Below are positions 48,794 to 57,320 of a stretch of DNA of 64,000 nt, piece by piece. Under the pieces are notes generated by a model. It made no database searches and was not told the DNA's origin. It saw only the letters and a list, made by a program, of their open reading frames with translations. Source of the DNA: Mesoflavibacter sp. (GTDB taxonomy: Bacteria; Pseudomonadota; Alphaproteobacteria; UBA8366; Aestuariispiraceae); the NCBI GenBank assembly GCA_017792345.1, contig CP051228.1:1116001-1180000 (forward strand). The letters run 5' to 3'. How positions within the stretch are numbered: position 1 is the stretch's first letter; each line of letters begins with the position of its first letter. The position numbers and the translations under genes were made by a program.

Positions 48794-49678
48794 ATGAAGA
48801 AATTGTTCTCGGCCCTGAGCATCGCCATGCTCGTCGGGCTTTTCGGCGCACCGGCCAAGGCCGACACGATTAAGCTCGCCGTTACCGACCTTGTCGGTCT
48901 GGAAGAATTGCAGCGTGAGTTCGGGGAATTCGTGACCGTCCTGGAAGACGCGACCGGCCACGAAATCGAATTCCTGCCCGTGACCAACCGCACCGCCGCG
49001 GCGGAAGCCCTGCGCTTCGGCAAGGTCGATTTCGTCCTGACCGGCCCGGCCGAATATGTCGTGATGAAGAAGCGCACGAATGCCGACATCGTTGTCGGTT
49101 TCTCGCGCCCGGACTATTTCGCGGTTCTGATCACCCTGGCTGAGAACGGCTACAACCTGCCGACCGATCTGAAGGGTCAGAAAGTCGCGCTCGGCTCCGT
49201 CGGGTCGACGTCGAAGCATCTGGGTCCGATCCAGGTTCTGGCGGATTACGGTCTGAAGCCGCTGAACGATGTCGAAATCATTCACACCAAGGTGCCGGTT
49301 GCCTGGGAAGCGCTGAAAAAGGGCGATGTCGCCGCGATGGGCGTCAACCACATCAACTTCCTGTCGCTGCGTGACAAGGAAGCGGCTTCGGGCGGCCTGC
49401 CCCCCGGCGCGTTCCGCATTGTCGGCCGTGGTCCGGATCTGCCGAACGATGTGTTGATGGTCGGCCCCCATGTCGACAAATCCATCGTCGACACTTTCCG
49501 CACGGCCTTCGTCGAGCGGTCGGACGATCTGATCGCCGCGATCCTGACCGGCGAGGACAACAAGAAGTATTCGGGGATGCGGTTCATCTCCAACATCAAA
49601 GACAGCAATTATGATTACGTCCGCGCCATGTACGACACCGCGGGCTATCCCGAATATGCCGACTTCATCGGCAATTGA
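48794..49678 (+). CDS. phnD: Phosphonate ABC transporter substrate-binding protein
   Basis: The 294-residue protein has a signal peptide (MKKLFSALSIAMLVGLFGAP) and a periplasmic-binding fold of the PhnD type (LRFGKVDFVLTGPAEYVVMK; VALGSVGSTSKHLGPIQVLA; WEALKKGDVAAMGVNHINFL). It delivers phosphonates or related phosphorus compounds to the PhnCE transporter encoded next. GAGAGGGGG precedes ATG 48794. The exact ligand (aminoethylphosphonate, phosphite, other) cannot be read. Confidence 0.88.
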   Translation: MKKLFSALSIAMLVGLFGAPAKADTIKLAVTDLVGLEELQREFGEFVTVLEDATGHEIEFLPVTNRTAAAEALRFGKVDFVLTGPAEYVVMKKRTNADIVVGFSRPDYFAVLITLAENGYNLPTDLKGQKVALGSVGSTSKHLGPIQVLADYGLKPLNDVEIIHTKVPVAWEALKKGDVAAMGVNHINFLSLRDKEAASGGLPPGAFRIVGRGPDLPNDVLMVGPHVDKSIVDTFRTAFVERSDDLIAAILTGEDNKKYSGMRFISNIKDSNYDYVRAMYDTAGYPEYADFIGN

Positions 49679-50555
49679 CCGGATCCGGGTCGTCTCCCCG
49701 TCCGATCATCCGGCCGGGGAGCAGGGGAGGGCGCCCGACGCGCCCTCCCCGCCTGCTTTCGACGGGCAGCCGCGCCCCGTCAATGCCGCGACCGCCCTGT
49801 CCGTAACCGGCCTGCGTAAGACCTATCCCGGCCCAACCGGTGCGACGACCGTGCTGCGGGGAATCGATTTCGCCGTTCAGTCGGGGGAAGCCGTGGCCAT
49901 TGTCGGTGCGAACGGGTCCGGCAAGAGCACCGCGCTGCGGTGCGCCCTGCGTCTGATTGAGCCCAGCGCGGGCGATGTCGTATTGGACGGGCGTTCCATC
50001 ATCGGCCTGTCCGGCAAGCGGCTGCGCGCCGCCCGGGCGCGGGTCGGTTTCGTCTTTCAGCGCCACAACCTCAGCACCCGGCTGACGGTGCTCAGCAATG
50101 TCCTGCATGGCGCCCTGGCCAGAGGCGGCGGCATGCGAAACTGGAGTCATGCCTTTGCACGGCCCGAGGAAAGAGCACGCGCCCTGCACTGCCTGGATCA
50201 GGTCGGCCTTGCCGATTTGGCCGGACGGCGCGCGGACCGCCTGTCCGGCGGCCAGTCGCAACGCGTCGCCATCGCCCGCGCCCTGATGCAGGATCCGGCC
50301 ATGCTGTTCGCCGACGAGCCCGCCGCCAGCCTGGACCCGAAAGCCGGGGAGGATGTGATGGAACTGTTTGCCCGGCTGCGGTCGGAATCGGGCATCACCC
50401 TGGTCTTCGTATCGCACAATCTGGATCACGCGCTGGCCTATGCCGACCGCCTGATCGGCCTGAAATCCGGCCGTATCGTGCTGGACCGATCCAGTAGCGG
50501 CATCCATCCGAACGATCTCGCCGGTCTCTACGAAACCGCGGAGGCGCGGCCATGA
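49653..50555 (+). CDS. phnC: Phosphonate ABC transporter ATP-binding protein
   Basis: The 300-residue reading has Walker A (AIVGANGSGKSTALR), ABC signature LSGGQSQRVAIARALMQ and Walker B (MLFADEPAASLD), then H-loop SHNLDHALAYADR. The start is uncertain: ATG 49653 overlaps phnD by 26 bases, and ATG 49611 would overlap by 68; both lack a strong ribosome site. The first about 50 residues are not part of the normal PhnC fold and span a very stable hairpin (49724-49750). Overlaps phnE by ATGA. Part of the phnDCE uptake system. Confidence 0.88.
   Translation, partial: NMPTSSAIDRIRVVSPSDHPAGEQGRAPDAPSPPAFDGQPRPVNAATALSVTGLRKTYPGPTGATTVLRGIDFAVQSGEAVAIVGANGSGKSTALRCALRLIEPSAGDVVLDGRSIIGLSGKRLRAARARVGFVFQRHNLSTRLTVLSNVLHGALARGGGMRNWSHAFARPEERARALHCLDQVGLADLAGRRADRLSGGQSQRVAIARALMQDPAMLFADEPAASLDPKAGEDVMELFARLRSESGITLVFVSHNLDHALAYADRLIGLKSGRIVLDRSSSGIHPNDLAGLYETAEARP
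49724..49750 (+). repeat. Strong 10-bp hairpin inside the phnD-phnC boundary
   Basis: GGGGAGGGCG and CGCCCTCCCC are perfectly paired around a 7-base loop. Located 46-72 bases after the phnD stop, inside the assumed 5' part of phnC. Such hairpins after binding-protein genes stabilise the binding-protein mRNA and lower expression of downstream genes. Confidence 0.7.
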
Positions 50556-51370
50556 GCACGTCAGACGCCCGTAGCCTGCCGCCGCGTTGGTCGAGCCCGG
50601 GCCTTGTGCCCAGCATCCTGTTCGTCCTGTTCGTCGCCTTCTTCGCCTGGTCGTTGAGCCGGGCCGGGATTTCCATTCCGGACCTGATCGCCGGCATTCC
50701 GGCCATGGGAACGATCGCGTCCGAAATGGTGCCGCCCGCCACGGACCGGTTCATGCCGATGCTGAACGCGGTGCTGACCACCTTCCAGATGGCTTTGGTC
50801 GGGGCCGTGATCGGCATCGTCCTCAGCCTGCCTATCGCGGTGCTGGCGGCACGCAACCTGTCGCCGCATCCGCTGGTCTATTCCGGCACACGGGCCCTGG
50901 TCAGCTTCATGCGGACCGTGCCCGACCTTGCCTGGGCGCTGTTCTTCGTCGCGTCGGTCGGCCTCGGCCCCTTCGCAGGCACTTTGGCGCTGATCGTCGA
51001 CACGATCGGCTTCTGCGGCCGGTTCTTCGCCGAAAGCATGGAGGAGGCCGATCCCGGGCCGGGCGAGGCCCTGGTCGCCATGGGCGCGCGGCGGATCGAT
51101 ATCGTTGCCTGCGCCGTGCTGCCCGCAGCAACACCGGGCCTGACCAATGCCGGGCTGTTCTCGCTGGAGAAGGCGGTACGGTCCTCCGTCGTGCTGGGCC
51201 TTGTCGGGGCCGGCGGGATCGGCGCGGAACTGGCCGTGTCGATGGAAATGTTCCGTTATGACCAGGCCGCGATGATCGTCCTGATGATCTTCGTCCTGGT
51301 CCTGGCCGTGGAGCGGTTCAGCGCCTGGGCCCGGGCAAAGCTGCTCGACGGGACCGCGCCCAAGCTGTAA
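50552..51370 (+). CDS. phnE: Phosphonate ABC transporter permease
   Basis: The 272-residue inner-membrane permease has about six membrane helices and the BPD_transp-type cytoplasmic loop (ESMEEADPGPGEALVAMGAR, EAA-like). PhnE-like segments include FMRTVPDLAWALFFVASVGL and SSVVLGLVGAGGIGAELAVS. Overlaps phnC by ATGA and is followed 32 bases later by phnM. Confidence 0.92.
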   Translation: MSTSDARSLPPRWSSPGLVPSILFVLFVAFFAWSLSRAGISIPDLIAGIPAMGTIASEMVPPATDRFMPMLNAVLTTFQMALVGAVIGIVLSLPIAVLAARNLSPHPLVYSGTRALVSFMRTVPDLAWALFFVASVGLGPFAGTLALIVDTIGFCGRFFAESMEEADPGPGEALVAMGARRIDIVACAVLPAATPGLTNAGLFSLEKAVRSSVVLGLVGAGGIGAELAVSMEMFRYDQAAMIVLMIFVLVLAVERFSAWARAKLLDGTAPKL

Positions 51371-51402
51371 CCCTTTTTCCGACAAAAGAGGACCCACCGA
51401 TC

Positions 51403-52569
51403 ATGCCGGACAGTATCGCCACCCAGGAAAGCGTCACCCTGCGCCATACGCGCGCGCTGTTGCCCGGCGGGTTCCAGGACGGGGTTACCATCGCCATCCA
51501 GGACGGTCGCATCGTTGAGATCGGCGACGGGCCCGGACCGGCGGCGGAACTGGAGATCGACGGCCGGAACCTGACCGTTCTGCCGGGGCTGATCGACCTG
51601 CATGGCGACGCTTTCGAACGCGAAGTCGCGCCGCGTCCCGGCTGCGTCTTCCCCTTGGACCTGGCGATCGAGTCGAATGACGCCAACCTGATCTCGGCCG
51701 GGATCACGACCTTCTACTATTCCATCACCGATGGATTCGAACCCAGTGTCCGGAACCGCGCGACGGTACGCGGGCTGCTGGACGGAATCGAAAGCCGCCG
51801 CGACCGGCTGATGTCCGACAGCCGCATCCACATCCGCCACGAATGCGTCGCGACGGACGATCATGAGGAATTGCTGGACTGGATCGCCGACCACCGGATC
51901 GACCTTCTGTCGCTGAACGACCACCTGCCGAAACCGGGCGATGCGCGCAAGCTGGACCGCTACCGGGCCGGCGCCGCGCGGCGCTTCACCATGAGCGCGG
52001 AAGATCTGGACAGCTTCATCGCCGACCGTCAGGCCCGCCGCGACCTGGGCAATGCCCAAACGGAGGAATTAGCGGCGGCGGCCCATGCGGCGGGGGTGAC
52101 CCTGGCGTCCCATGATGAGCTGACGGCTGAGGACGCGGCCCGCGCGGCCGAGCTGAACGTCCGCATCTGCGAGTTCCCGCTGACTGCAGAATGCGCGGAA
52201 AAAGGCTTGGCGCGAGGGGCGTCCGTGGTCATGGGCGCGCCCAATCTGGTGCGCGGCGGCAGCCATGTGGGCGGCACCAGTGTGCGTGACGAAATCGCCG
52301 CCGGCCGGGTCAGCATCCTGGTCAGCGATTATTTCTATCCCAGCCTGCTGCGCGCGCCCTTCCTGATCGCCGAACTGGGCCTGCTGCCGCTGGAGAAGGC
52401 CTGGCGCTTGGTATCCGGCAACCCGGCGGAGGCGTCGGGTCTGGGCGACCGCAAGGGCCGAATCGCCGTCGGCGCGGATGCCGACCTGATCGGCGTCCAG
52501 GGCACGACCGGTCTGCCCGGCGACGTCGCCCTGGTTTCCGCCCGGAATCGGCTGCGCCGGATCAGATAA
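51403..52569 (+). CDS. phnM: Alpha-D-ribose 1-methylphosphonate 5-triphosphate diphosphatase
   Basis: The 388-residue amidohydrolase-fold protein has PhnM marks: VLPGLIDLHGDAFEREVAPR, IHIRHECVATDDHEELLDWI, LNDHLPKPGDAR and LASHDELTAEDA. PhnM removes pyrophosphate in the C-P lyase pathway, upstream of PhnJ. No PhnGHIJKL genes are within the window, so it may be an orphan or serve another phosphonate route. Its end overlaps the convergent AsnC gene by 8 bases. Confidence 0.9.
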   Translation: MPDSIATQESVTLRHTRALLPGGFQDGVTIAIQDGRIVEIGDGPGPAAELEIDGRNLTVLPGLIDLHGDAFEREVAPRPGCVFPLDLAIESNDANLISAGITTFYYSITDGFEPSVRNRATVRGLLDGIESRRDRLMSDSRIHIRHECVATDDHEELLDWIADHRIDLLSLNDHLPKPGDARKLDRYRAGAARRFTMSAEDLDSFIADRQARRDLGNAQTEELAAAAHAAGVTLASHDELTAEDAARAAELNVRICEFPLTAECAEKGLARGASVVMGAPNLVRGGSHVGGTSVRDEIAAGRVSILVSDYFYPSLLRAPFLIAELGLLPLEKAWRLVSGNPAEASGLGDRKGRIAVGADADLIGVQGTTGLPGDVALVSARNRLRRIR

Positions 52570-53059
52570 TGTCTTCGATCGGGACTTCGGGGTCGACCGG
52601 GACGCCGTATTCCTGTTTCGATGCGCGAATGCCGATGGCCGACCGGACATTGGCGACATTCGGGGCGGCGGTCAGTTGGCTGGTCAGGAACCGGTTATAG
52701 CTGTCCAGATCCCGCGCGACGATTTTCAACAGAAAGTCGGTATCGCCCTGCAGCATGTGGGCCTCGCGGACCAACGGCCAACCGCGCGCCATTTCCTCGA
52801 ACTGCCGCAGATCGGCTTCCGCCTGACTGACCAGGCCGACAAAGGCGAAGACGGTGACGTCGAAACCCAGCATCTCGCCGTCCAGATCGGCGTGATAGCC
52901 GCGAATGAACCCGGCCTCTTCCAATGCACGCACACGGCGCAGACAGGGCGGGGCCGAAATACCGGCCCGTTTGGCCAGTTCCACATTCGTGATCCGGCCG
53001 TCATCCTGCAGGTCCCGCAGAATTTTCTTATCGATCTTGTCCAGTTTGGCGTGGCGCAT
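52562..53059 (-). CDS. Lrp/AsnC-family transcriptional regulator
   Basis: The 165-residue regulator starts with the Lrp HTH (DKIDKKILRDLQDDGRITNV; ELAKRAGISAPPCLRRVRAL), then a RAM effector domain (FAFVGLVSQAEADLRQFEEM; LQGDTDFLLKIVARDLDSYN). ATG 53059 is in the expected place; AAAGGA lies 12 bases away. It senses a small ligand, commonly an amino acid. Its upstream gap contains a dyad at 53120-53154. It is divergent from the ELM1-like gene and convergent with phnM. Confidence 0.92.
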   Translation of the reverse strand: MRHAKLDKIDKKILRDLQDDGRITNVELAKRAGISAPPCLRRVRALEEAGFIRGYHADLDGEMLGFDVTVFAFVGLVSQAEADLRQFEEMARGWPLVREAHMLQGDTDFLLKIVARDLDSYNRFLTSQLTAAPNVANVRSAIGIRASKQEYGVPVDPEVPIEDII

Positions 53060-53119
53060 GGCGCTGAGTGTCCTTTCAACCGGCTTCGGGGCCAAGTGGG
53101 CTGGAATTACCCTGACGGC

Positions 53120-53154
53120 GCGTTACACGCAATAATATTATAGTGACAAAACGC
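53120..53154. promoter_or_regulatory. Nested dyad in AsnC/ELM1 gap
   Basis: GCGTT (53120-53124) and AACGC (53150-53154) are symmetric about 53137, which is also the centre of a perfect ATAATATTAT (53132-53141). The layout suits an Lrp/AsnC operator controlling the divergent regulator and/or ELM1-like gene. Confidence 0.4.
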
Positions 53155-53201
53155 ATTTTCAGCCGCTTGCCTCAAAAGCGGGGCGCGGGCATAACCGGAG
53201 G

Positions 53202-54212
53202 ATGAGCCGATCCGGAAACGCCCCGCCGCCTGCGGACCGCCCTGTCTGCTGGGTCCTGACCGACGGCAAGGCGGGCAATGTGAACCCCGCCCTGGGCCTG
53301 GCGGAACGCGCCGGATTGGCAATCACCGAGATGTCCATCGCCCTCGCCCGACCCTGGGTCTGGCTGCCGCCCGCGCTCTGGCCGCCCGGCGTGCTGGGCG
53401 TCGACCGTGCCTCGGCCGCGCGCCTGACCCCGCCCTGGCCGGATGTGACCCTGTCCTGCGGACGCCGCGCCATCGGTCCGGCCCTGGAGATCAAGCGGCG
53501 CAGCGGCGGACGAACCAGGACGGTCCATATCCAGCATCCGCGTATGGCGACCGGCCGTTTCGACCTGTTGATCGTACCGGAACACGACCAACTCTCCGGC
53601 CCGAATGTCGAAGTCACCTGCGGCTCCGTCCACCGCGTCACCCGCGAAAAGCTGGACGCTGCCGCACGGGACTGGGCCGGGCGGCTGGCCCATCTGCCCG
53701 GCCCCAGGATCGCAGTCTGTATCGGCGGCAAGAACGCCGCCTATCGTTTCGACGCGGCGGTGGGGCAAGCAATCGGCGCCGATCTGGCGACGCTGGCACG
53801 GAATGCCGGTGCGGGTCTGATGCTGACCTTTTCCCGACGCACCCCGCCGGATGCCGCAGCGGCGATCCGCGAAGCCCTGGCGGGCACGGCGACGGAAATC
53901 TGGGACGGACAGGGCGACAATCCTTATTTCGGATATCTGGGCCTTGCCGACCGGGTCATCGTCACCGGCGATTCCGTCAACATGGTGTCGGAAGCCGCTG
54001 CGACCGGACGCCCGGTTCAGGTCATCCGTCTGCCGGTCGCCGGCCGTGCCGACAAGTTCGAGCGATTTCACGCCGCGATGGAGCGTCGCGGAGCCACGCG
54101 GCCGTTCGGCGGGACGCTTGAGGACTGGGATTTTCAGCCGCCGGACGACACGCAGCGCGCCGCCGACCGCCTGCGCGCGCTGCTGAGCGACAGCGGCAAT
54201 TCCACTCGCTGA
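53202..54212 (+). CDS. ELM1-family (COG3660) protein
   Basis: The 336-residue protein matches the mitochondrial fission ELM1-like family: VCWVLTDGKAGNVNPALGLA, ALWPPGVLGVDRAS and IWDGQGDNPYFGYLGLADRV, with a GT-B-like fold. The family is conserved in alphaproteobacteria; a glycosyltransferase-like or envelope function is suspected. The ATG has a GGAG immediately before it, which is closer than ideal. It follows the AsnC regulator divergently. Confidence 0.85.
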   Translation: MSRSGNAPPPADRPVCWVLTDGKAGNVNPALGLAERAGLAITEMSIALARPWVWLPPALWPPGVLGVDRASAARLTPPWPDVTLSCGRRAIGPALEIKRRSGGRTRTVHIQHPRMATGRFDLLIVPEHDQLSGPNVEVTCGSVHRVTREKLDAAARDWAGRLAHLPGPRIAVCIGGKNAAYRFDAAVGQAIGADLATLARNAGAGLMLTFSRRTPPDAAAAIREALAGTATEIWDGQGDNPYFGYLGLADRVIVTGDSVNMVSEAAATGRPVQVIRLPVAGRADKFERFHAAMERRGATRPFGGTLEDWDFQPPDDTQRAADRLRALLSDSGNSTR

Positions 54213-54293
54213 CCCGTTTTTCGTCGATTTTCGGGGGCGACTCTCCTAAATATGCCTTCGGGAGGAGCAATCGGCGCGTTGTAAGGTGACCCC

Positions 54294-55190
54294 ATGCCAA
54301 TGGATTGGGACAGACTGCGGATTTTTCACGCCGTGGCCGAAGCGGGCAGCTTCACCCATGCGGGTGAGAAGCTGAACCTCAGCCAGTCGGCGATTTCGCG
54401 CCAGATTTCCGCGCTTGAGGAAAGCGTGCGGGTCCCGCTGTTCCACCGCCATGCCCGCGGCCTATTGCTGACCGAACAGGGCGAGATGCTCTATCGCACG
54501 GTCAAGGACGTGTTCCATAAGCTGAGCATGGCCGAGGCGCGGCTGGCCGAAACCAAGGACCGGCCGTCCGGCCCGTTGAAGGTCACGACGACCATGGCCT
54601 TCGGGTCCACGTGGCTGACCCCTCAAATCAAGGAATTCATCGACCTGTTCCCGGAGGTCGAGGTCACGCTGCTGCTGTCGGACGAGGAGTTGGATCTCGG
54701 CATGCGCCAGGCCGATGTGGCCATCCGCATGTCGCCGCCGCGCCAGCCGGATCTGATCCAACGACCGCTGATGAGCGTCAAACACCTTATCTATGGCAGC
54801 CCCGACTATTTCGCGCGGCGCGGCCGCCCGAACACGGCGTCGGACCTGGATCATCACGATCTGATCGTCTTCGGCGAGGAAGCGCCGCAACCGTCGAAAT
54901 CGGTGAACTGGCTGTTGGATGTCGGCGCCCGGCCGGAAACGCCGCGCCGGCCGATTCTGCGGGTGAACAACGTCTACGGCATTTATCGTGCGGTCCGGTC
55001 CGGCCTGGGCCTCGCCGCCCTGCCGGAATTCATGCAGCCGGAGCAATTGAAGCTGGAGCCGGTCCTACCGGAGTTGGAAGGCCCGGTCACCCAGGCCTAT
55101 TTCGTCTATCCGGAAGAACTGCGCCATTCCAAGCGCATCACCGTTTTCCGCGACTTCCTGCTGCGCAAGGTCGCGGAACACAATTTCTAA
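54294..55190 (+). CDS. LysR-family transcriptional regulator
   Basis: The 298-residue LysR protein has an N-terminal HTH (MDWDRLRIFHAVAEAGSFTH; LNLSQSAISRQISALEESVR) and the effector domain (about 92-295; LKVTTTMAFGSTWLTPQIKE; GLAALPEFMQPEQLKLEPVL). It is closest in type to GcvA/LysR regulators seen beside thioredoxin reductase genes in Rhodospirillales, though no trxB is here. Ligand unknown. Convergent with the HD-domain protein gene. Confidence 0.9.
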   Translation: MPMDWDRLRIFHAVAEAGSFTHAGEKLNLSQSAISRQISALEESVRVPLFHRHARGLLLTEQGEMLYRTVKDVFHKLSMAEARLAETKDRPSGPLKVTTTMAFGSTWLTPQIKEFIDLFPEVEVTLLLSDEELDLGMRQADVAIRMSPPRQPDLIQRPLMSVKHLIYGSPDYFARRGRPNTASDLDHHDLIVFGEEAPQPSKSVNWLLDVGARPETPRRPILRVNNVYGIYRAVRSGLGLAALPEFMQPEQLKLEPVLPELEGPVTQAYFVYPEELRHSKRITVFRDFLLRKVAEHNF

Positions 55191-55205
55191 GCCCGCACCC
55201 GCGCC

Positions 55206-55796
55206 TTATTCCGCCGCCTGGGCATTCGTGGAGCCCAGTTCCTGGTGGCCGAATTTCGACTGCGCCATGACCCGCCGCACCATGGGTTCGAAAAACTCCA
55301 GCGGCAGCGTATCGTAATCCGGGTCGAAAGCGTTCTGATCGTAGTTCTGGCAGAAGTAGACGCAGGCATCGTAATAGGGATGGTCCTTGAACCGGTCCCG
55401 TGCATTGCGGTCACCGCCCAGGAAATGGTCGTAGTAATAGCCCTGGAACAGGCCGTGATGCTTCACGATCCAGTAGGTCTGATCCGACACGAAGGGCTTC
55501 AGCATCGCCGCCGCCATTTCGGAATGGTTATAGGGGCTGAGGATATCGCCGATATCGTGCAGCAGTGCCGCGACGACCACTTCCTCGTCCGCGCCGTCGC
55601 GATGGGCCAGCGTCGCGGATTGCAGCGAATGGACATAGCGGGTGACGCGATAACCGCCCCAATCCACATCCAGGCTGCGCAATTGCGTCAGGACCCGGTC
55701 GACCAGATCGGCGTTGAATTCGTCCTCGAGGCGGCACAGCAGGCGCCAGTCCTCCTGGGTCCCGTCTTCCATTTTGGTCCAGCCGACATATTCCAT
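55206..55796 (-). CDS. HD-domain protein, PhnZ/MIOX-like oxygenase candidate
   Basis: The 196-residue protein has an HD domain with HSLQSATLAHRDG, VVAALLHDIGDILSPYNHSE, IVKHHGLFQGYYY and a later NYDQNAFDPD. This resembles the mixed-valent diiron PhnZ family: H-S-L-Q, H-D, H, H, D ligand order and the phrase GADEEVVVAALLHDIG. PhnZ oxidises a hydroxylated aminoethylphosphonate with O2. However, some substrate residues differ, and other HD proteins (MIOX-like, phosphohydrolases) remain possible. GGAGG sits 7 bases before ATG 55796. It is 2.6 kb from phnM. Confidence 0.8.
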   Translation of the reverse strand: MEYVGWTKMEDGTQEDWRLLCRLEDEFNADLVDRVLTQLRSLDVDWGGYRVTRYVHSLQSATLAHRDGADEEVVVAALLHDIGDILSPYNHSEMAAAMLKPFVSDQTYWIVKHHGLFQGYYYDHFLGGDRNARDRFKDHPYYDACVYFCQNYDQNAFDPDYDTLPLEFFEPMVRRVMAQSKFGHQELGSTNAQAAE

Positions 55797-55858
55797 TGCA
55801 AGCCTCCTTCGGTTTCCCCGATCTGACAGCGGGATGCCCGCCGCCGTCAAGGGCCGCT

Positions 55859-56332
55859 TTAGCGAATGGGCACCAAAGGCGGTAACCGTCGATCGAACGG
55901 CGAAGACTGCACCACCGACGTATTGGTCGTCGCATGGACGATCAGACGGTCGATCAGGACTTCCAGGTCCTGCACCGTGCGGACATGGGCTTTGGCGACA
56001 AAGCAATCATCCCCGGTCACCCGGTCGCATTCCACGAATTCCGGTGTTTCCGCCAGAATCTCCGCAACCTTCTGCAATTTTCCCGGCAAGGGCCGGATAC
56101 GCAGCCAGGCGGTGATCGCAAGGCCGATCGCCGCCGGATCCAGGTCTATCGTATAGCCGCGCAGAACCCCGGCTTCCTCCATCCGCCGGATACGCTCCGC
56201 GACACTGGGCGCCGACAGGCCGACCATCCGCGCCAGTTCGGCATGGGCGATCCGGGCATTCTCCGCCAGCGCCGACACGATACGCATATCGGTTTCGTCC
56301 AGCGTGGCATTTTTCAAACGAAGCTTATACAT
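55859..56332 (-). CDS. Lrp/AsnC-family transcriptional regulator
   Basis: The 157-residue protein has an Lrp HTH (DETDMRIVSALAENARIAHA; ELARMVGLSAPSVAERIRRM) and RAM domain (AITAWLRIRPLPGKLQKVAE; DDCFVAKAHVRTVQDLEVLI). It is divergent from the RhtA-like exporter at 56451, so it probably regulates that gene in response to an amino acid, as LysG/ArgP-type or Lrp-type regulators do. Confidence 0.92.
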   Translation of the reverse strand: MYKLRLKNATLDETDMRIVSALAENARIAHAELARMVGLSAPSVAERIRRMEEAGVLRGYTIDLDPAAIGLAITAWLRIRPLPGKLQKVAEILAETPEFVECDRVTGDDCFVAKAHVRTVQDLEVLIDRLIVHATTNTSVVQSSPFDRRLPPLVPIR

Positions 56333-56450
56333 GACTTATCCTTTCGTTTCGAAGGAAGTATCCCGCATTTTCCTTTCAGCATCCATTCGTTTCCTGGCCA
56401 TTACCCTGCATCTTGCGTTCGAACTTAGGAAATGCCGGCAGGAGGATGGA

Positions 56451-57320
56451 ATGACGAACGCAACTTCGGGATATGGCAGGGTCGCCGCGCGGGTGCCGCC
56501 GCAGGCATGGTTCGGCGTCAGCGCCGTCTTTCACTATCTGGGTCCGTCCTTCGCGGTGTTGCTGTTCCCGGCGGTCGGCCCTCTTGGGGTGGCCTGGTTC
56601 CGGGTCGCCTCCGCCGCCGCGGCCTTCTGCCTGATCGCATCGCCCATCCGGACACTGCGTCAGGCCGACTGGAAGGGCCGTCTGCTGCTGGTGGGGCTGG
56701 GCCTATGTCTGGCGGTCATGAACACCTCCTTCTATCTGGCGCTGGACAGGCTGCCGATGAGCCTCGTCGCGGCGATGGAATTCATCGGCACCATCGCGGT
56801 CGCGCTCTGGGGTTTGAGGACCGGCCGCAATCTGATTGCCCTGATCCTGACGGTGCTGGGGGTCGCGGTTCTGATCGACGTGAAATGGGCTTCCGACCCG
56901 ATGGGCCTTTTCTGGTCTGCGCTGAACGCGCTGCTCTTCGTCGGCTATATCGTGCTGGGCCACCGCGCCGCCGCCAACGGCGCCGATCAGGGGGTTGAGC
57001 GCCTGGGCGCGGCGATGCTGATCGCCTTCATCGCCCTGATGCCCCTTGGCTTTGCTCAGGCCGTCGCCGTGCTGGACCAACCGCTGTTGATTCTGGCCGG
57101 GATCGGGGTCGGGCTCTGCTCGTCGGTGATCCCGTATATCTGCGATCAGCTGGCCATGTCACGACTGCCACGCGCCAGTTTCGCGCTGTTGCTGGCCCTG
57201 CTGCCGGCGACGGCGACCGTGATCGCGGCCATCGTCCTGACACAGATCCCCAGCTTCCGGGATCTGGTCGGCATTGCCCTGGTCATGGCGGGTGTGGCGA
57301 TCCACAGACCGCTGCGTTAG
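56451..57320 (+). CDS. RhtA-like EamA amino-acid exporter
   Basis: The 289-residue inner-membrane protein has ten hydrophobic helices; segments such as FRVASAAAAFCLIASPIRTL, LPMSLVAAMEFIGTIAVALW and AMSRLPRASFALLLALLPAT match the RhtA group exporting threonine/homoserine. GGAGGATGGA gives a good ribosome site for ATG 56451; a longer frame from 56304 lacks one. Divergent from AsnC. Its stop overlaps the convergent EamA gene in TTAG. Confidence 0.9.
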   Translation: MTNATSGYGRVAARVPPQAWFGVSAVFHYLGPSFAVLLFPAVGPLGVAWFRVASAAAAFCLIASPIRTLRQADWKGRLLLVGLGLCLAVMNTSFYLALDRLPMSLVAAMEFIGTIAVALWGLRTGRNLIALILTVLGVAVLIDVKWASDPMGLFWSALNALLFVGYIVLGHRAAANGADQGVERLGAAMLIAFIALMPLGFAQAVAVLDQPLLILAGIGVGLCSSVIPYICDQLAMSRLPRASFALLLALLPATATVIAAIVLTQIPSFRDLVGIALVMAGVAIHRPLR

